From NCBI GenBank assembly GCA_036785705.1, contig JAWUZG010000138.1, positions 3,224,501-3,288,500 on the forward strand: 64,000 nucleotides of DNA. Reading direction: 5' to 3'. Position 1 is the stretch's first letter. Each line of letters starts with the position of its first letter. Positions 61,301 through 64,000 of this stretch are shown here, in pieces. The notes under the pieces were generated by a model, which ran no database searches, was not told the origin of the DNA, and was given only the letters and a program-made list of their open reading frames with translations. This DNA comes from Acanthornis magna (Eukaryota; Chordata; Aves; Passeriformes; Acanthizidae). Position numbers and translations under genes: made by a program.

Positions 61301-64000
61301 AAAACTCTTTTCATTTTAGTACACTGAAAACCAGAGTGTGGGGATGAGCAGGACTGAGCTTGGGTTTAATTCTCAGGATCTGAGAGCCTGAAGGACTTTC
61401 CACTCCTCAGAACTGGTCTGAAGGAGGAAATTATCCCAATTATTGGAAAACATTTATGGGGAAGGCAAATTATTCCTTTTCATTCCTCTGTCTAGCAGAT
61501 ACGCAAAGGTCTGGCTGTGCAAGTGAATTTAGCAACTTTTGTCCTTAGTCTGAGCCCGGCCATGGAGAGCTGGGGTTGAGTCTGGTTTTATTTTCTTAAT
61601 AGGGTGCAAATTCCCCTCTATTGTGTCGCCCTCTGCCACTTCTGACAAACCACAATCCCAACCTGCCCTCCAGGATTGCTCCTGGATGTTTCTTTGCTGG
61701 AAACCTAAACCCAAACCCCAGTTTGGAAGGTGGTGGGCCCCCAGCTTATCCAGTAAACTCCTCCTGGCACCAGCATTGCCAGGATGTGATTTTTCAGGAA
61801 TGCAGAGCCGGCTCTTGTCAGGGAATCAATGCTGTCTGCATTTTCCTATTCAGCTGGATCATCCACATGTGTGCCATGGATTTGGGACTCAGCTGGGAGC
61901 TGTGTCTCTCCTCTGAAGGTGCTGGGTGATTTCCAGGTGGCACTCGAGACTCCAGGTCCTTCTGAGGGGCTCTGGAGGAGCCTCCTCCACCCTCCTCCCT
62001 GGATTCAGCAGTGTCTTGCCCTGAATTCCGCAAGTCCCACACAGCTCTGGGGGGTTCTGCTATGGTTTTTCTGCTTTCCTGTTCCTCTTTTTTCAGCTCA
62101 TCCCTTCCCGGGCAGTTCCTCCCTCCCGTGCTGAAGGTGATTGTGCTCTCCGTAGGTGGATCCAGCCCAGCTCCTGTGGGGTGTCCTAAGAGGGGTCCCC
62201 GCGCTCCTGCTTTTCCTCACTGCTGGAAGAAGCACCTGGTGGGTGTTTTATGGGAGAGCATCCGTGGGGATGTGACAGAGGGGACATCAATGGGGCTCTG
62301 GGAACATCTCCTGGTGCTCCTGGCTGGGCTGGGGGTCCCGAGTGGGGACAGCAGGGCTGTGCTCTGGGTCAGGCCCTACCCAGGGGGATTCTGTCTAGGT
62401 TGTGTCCAGCCCTTCCAAAGATGTCAAAGTCCCTTCCTCACCTCCTTGCCACAAACGGGGTTGGTTTCAGATTTCCCTTTAAATGCAGGTTTGTTCTACC
62501 AACTCAACCAGGTCCAAAAGACTCTCCTAGGAGAGGGGAGCTCGGCCCAAAAGGGCTGTGGAAGTGCTGCTGTGGCTCTTTGGAGGAGAACTGGGGCCCA
62601 GGGGAGCAGCACCCCCTCCCTCTGGGTGCACAGAGTCTGCCCAGAGCAGCTCCAGGAGTCCTGGAGGGCACGGGAGTCAAATCCCACAGCAAAATATGCC
62701 TGGGTGGGAGCAATATATGGGATTATTGACTTCCCTGGAGCCTGCAGACAGCTGCAACTTAAGAGAATTTTTTGGCATGGAGGTGATTTTGCTCTGATCT
62801 TATCACCAGGCACAGACAAACCCTTCTGTCTTTCTTCTTTTCCCTATTTTTAATTATCTTTTTTGTTGTGTTTTTTAATTTTTTAAGAAATGACCTTCTA
62901 AACCAACTTCTGGAGATTGCAGCAGACCAGAGACCCTCAGCTCATACTCCTCATCTGGGGTGGGGTGGCACAGCCTCCTCACCCTTGGCAATGCCCTGGG
63001 TGCTCTGCCAGCCCCTGGCACTGGGGGTGAGGTCTCCAAGTGTCCATGTTTCAGTCCCAGACTGCCCAAAAGATATTCCACGGAAAGCAGGTATCTGTTA
63101 AACCCTGCTGTGTTGTGGGAGGTGGAATTAGAAAGCTCTTGCAGCTGGAAAGCATGCATGGAAGGGAGAGCAGGGTGAAGCTGGCACATGGAGCCCCAGG
63201 TGGCTTCAAAAAATGGGGAAGTGTCCCAGCCATGGGCTTTGCCACAGGAATATTCCAGTACTGTCACACAGCAAACTCTGCCTGCTCTGCCTCGAACAGA
63301 GGCAGCTGCTTAATTTGCTGTATCTCACCCATCATTAAAATCATGGAGTTTAATGGATTTTTAAAAAGCTGGCATGGCCTGGGAGATGCCTTTTGTTGAG
63401 ATTGAGTCTTCATTTGAACAAAAAATCACTGCTTTTCCAAGGTTTCATTGTACAAACTCAAAACGGCTTAAGAGTTTCTGTAATGTCCCTTCTTTTCTCT
63501 GGGATCCTTCCAGCCCAAGTGGGTGAATGGTGCAGCTCTTCCCTGGCTCCCGGGGGTGCCATGGAGGAGGTGGCACTTGGTGGCAGTGGCACTGGAGCCT
63601 CCTGTGCTGCCCCAGGACACTCCCACAGCGACCTGTGAGCACAGACAGCTTAAAGCTGCATTTCTAGAAACCTTCTCTGAGTGGTTTGTGTGTGTCTGGG
63701 GGTTGTGATGACAAGTTTTAGATGTAGAAGCCATAAATCAGCTCTCAGGGCTTGGAATAATATCGATCTAAGGAATTATGGGGCTGTGGGGAAGGGGTGA
63801 CTCAGGCACAGTCACTGACAAATGCAGGATGGAAATGCAGCTAGAAAATCATTCTTGTGGCAGTGGAAGAGAATCTCCACAGTCCTGTGGAGAAATTAAA
63901 GTCTGTGCTTGGCAGATCTATTCCTGGGAAGTCTGGAATTTCTCCACGGATTTCTCAGAGGCGACCAAGGCCTGACACAAGAGCCCAACCCAAGCCCTGC

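Noticed and set aside
62011..62853. 280-codon open frame on the + strand
   Set aside because: It has no domain, no conserved motif and no splice context, and it overlaps other open frames in NTN1 intron.

Overview
The window looks like avian nuclear DNA, from a bird chromosome with long introns. The support is six or more copies of the 3' end of the bird-type LINE CR1, vertebrate splice sites, and exons of two recognisable vertebrate genes. A songbird is plausible from the young CR1 tails and the many minisatellites, but the species cannot be fixed from the sequence alone.

Layout. Positions 1-18777 are the last intron of STX8 (syntaxin-8, + strand). The final coding exon (18778-18845) encodes the membrane anchor. 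A short 3' UTR follows, with poly(A) signals at 18949 and 19935. A gap of about 3-4 kb then leads to NTN1 (netrin-1), which runs on the - strand and is tail-to-tail with STX8. The NTN1 3' UTR spans about 22946-26550. Four coding exons follow, in transcript order from high to low coordinate: 53732-53881 (third laminin-EGF module), 50844-50897 (Ser/Thr/Pro hinge), 34907-34981 (start of the NTR domain) and 26551-26879 (rest of the NTR domain and the basic C-terminus). All reading frames and split codons join cleanly. The N-terminal exons (signal peptide, laminin-N domain, first two EGF modules) lie beyond position 64000. The same STX8/NTN1 convergent order is known from mammals, so this is conserved synteny.

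The two genes do not work together biochemically. STX8 is an endosomal SNARE and NTN1 is a secreted guidance cue; they share only a 3' neighbourhood. About 98% of the window is intron, UTR or intergenic DNA. It holds CR1 fragments, at least a dozen tandem-repeat arrays (most in NTN1 introns, one in the proximal NTN1 3' UTR), one long inverted-repeat pair, an intronic CpG-rich block, and several stretches that read like conserved regulatory DNA.

No operon, CRISPR array, tRNA, rRNA or complete mobile element was seen. Nearly all long open frames are chance frames in GC-rich or repetitive DNA. I found no clearly novel system. The items most worth checking are the 3' UTR minisatellite of NTN1, the intronic CpG-rich block with its AT-rich neighbour, and the candidate enhancer at 57.99-58.38 kb.
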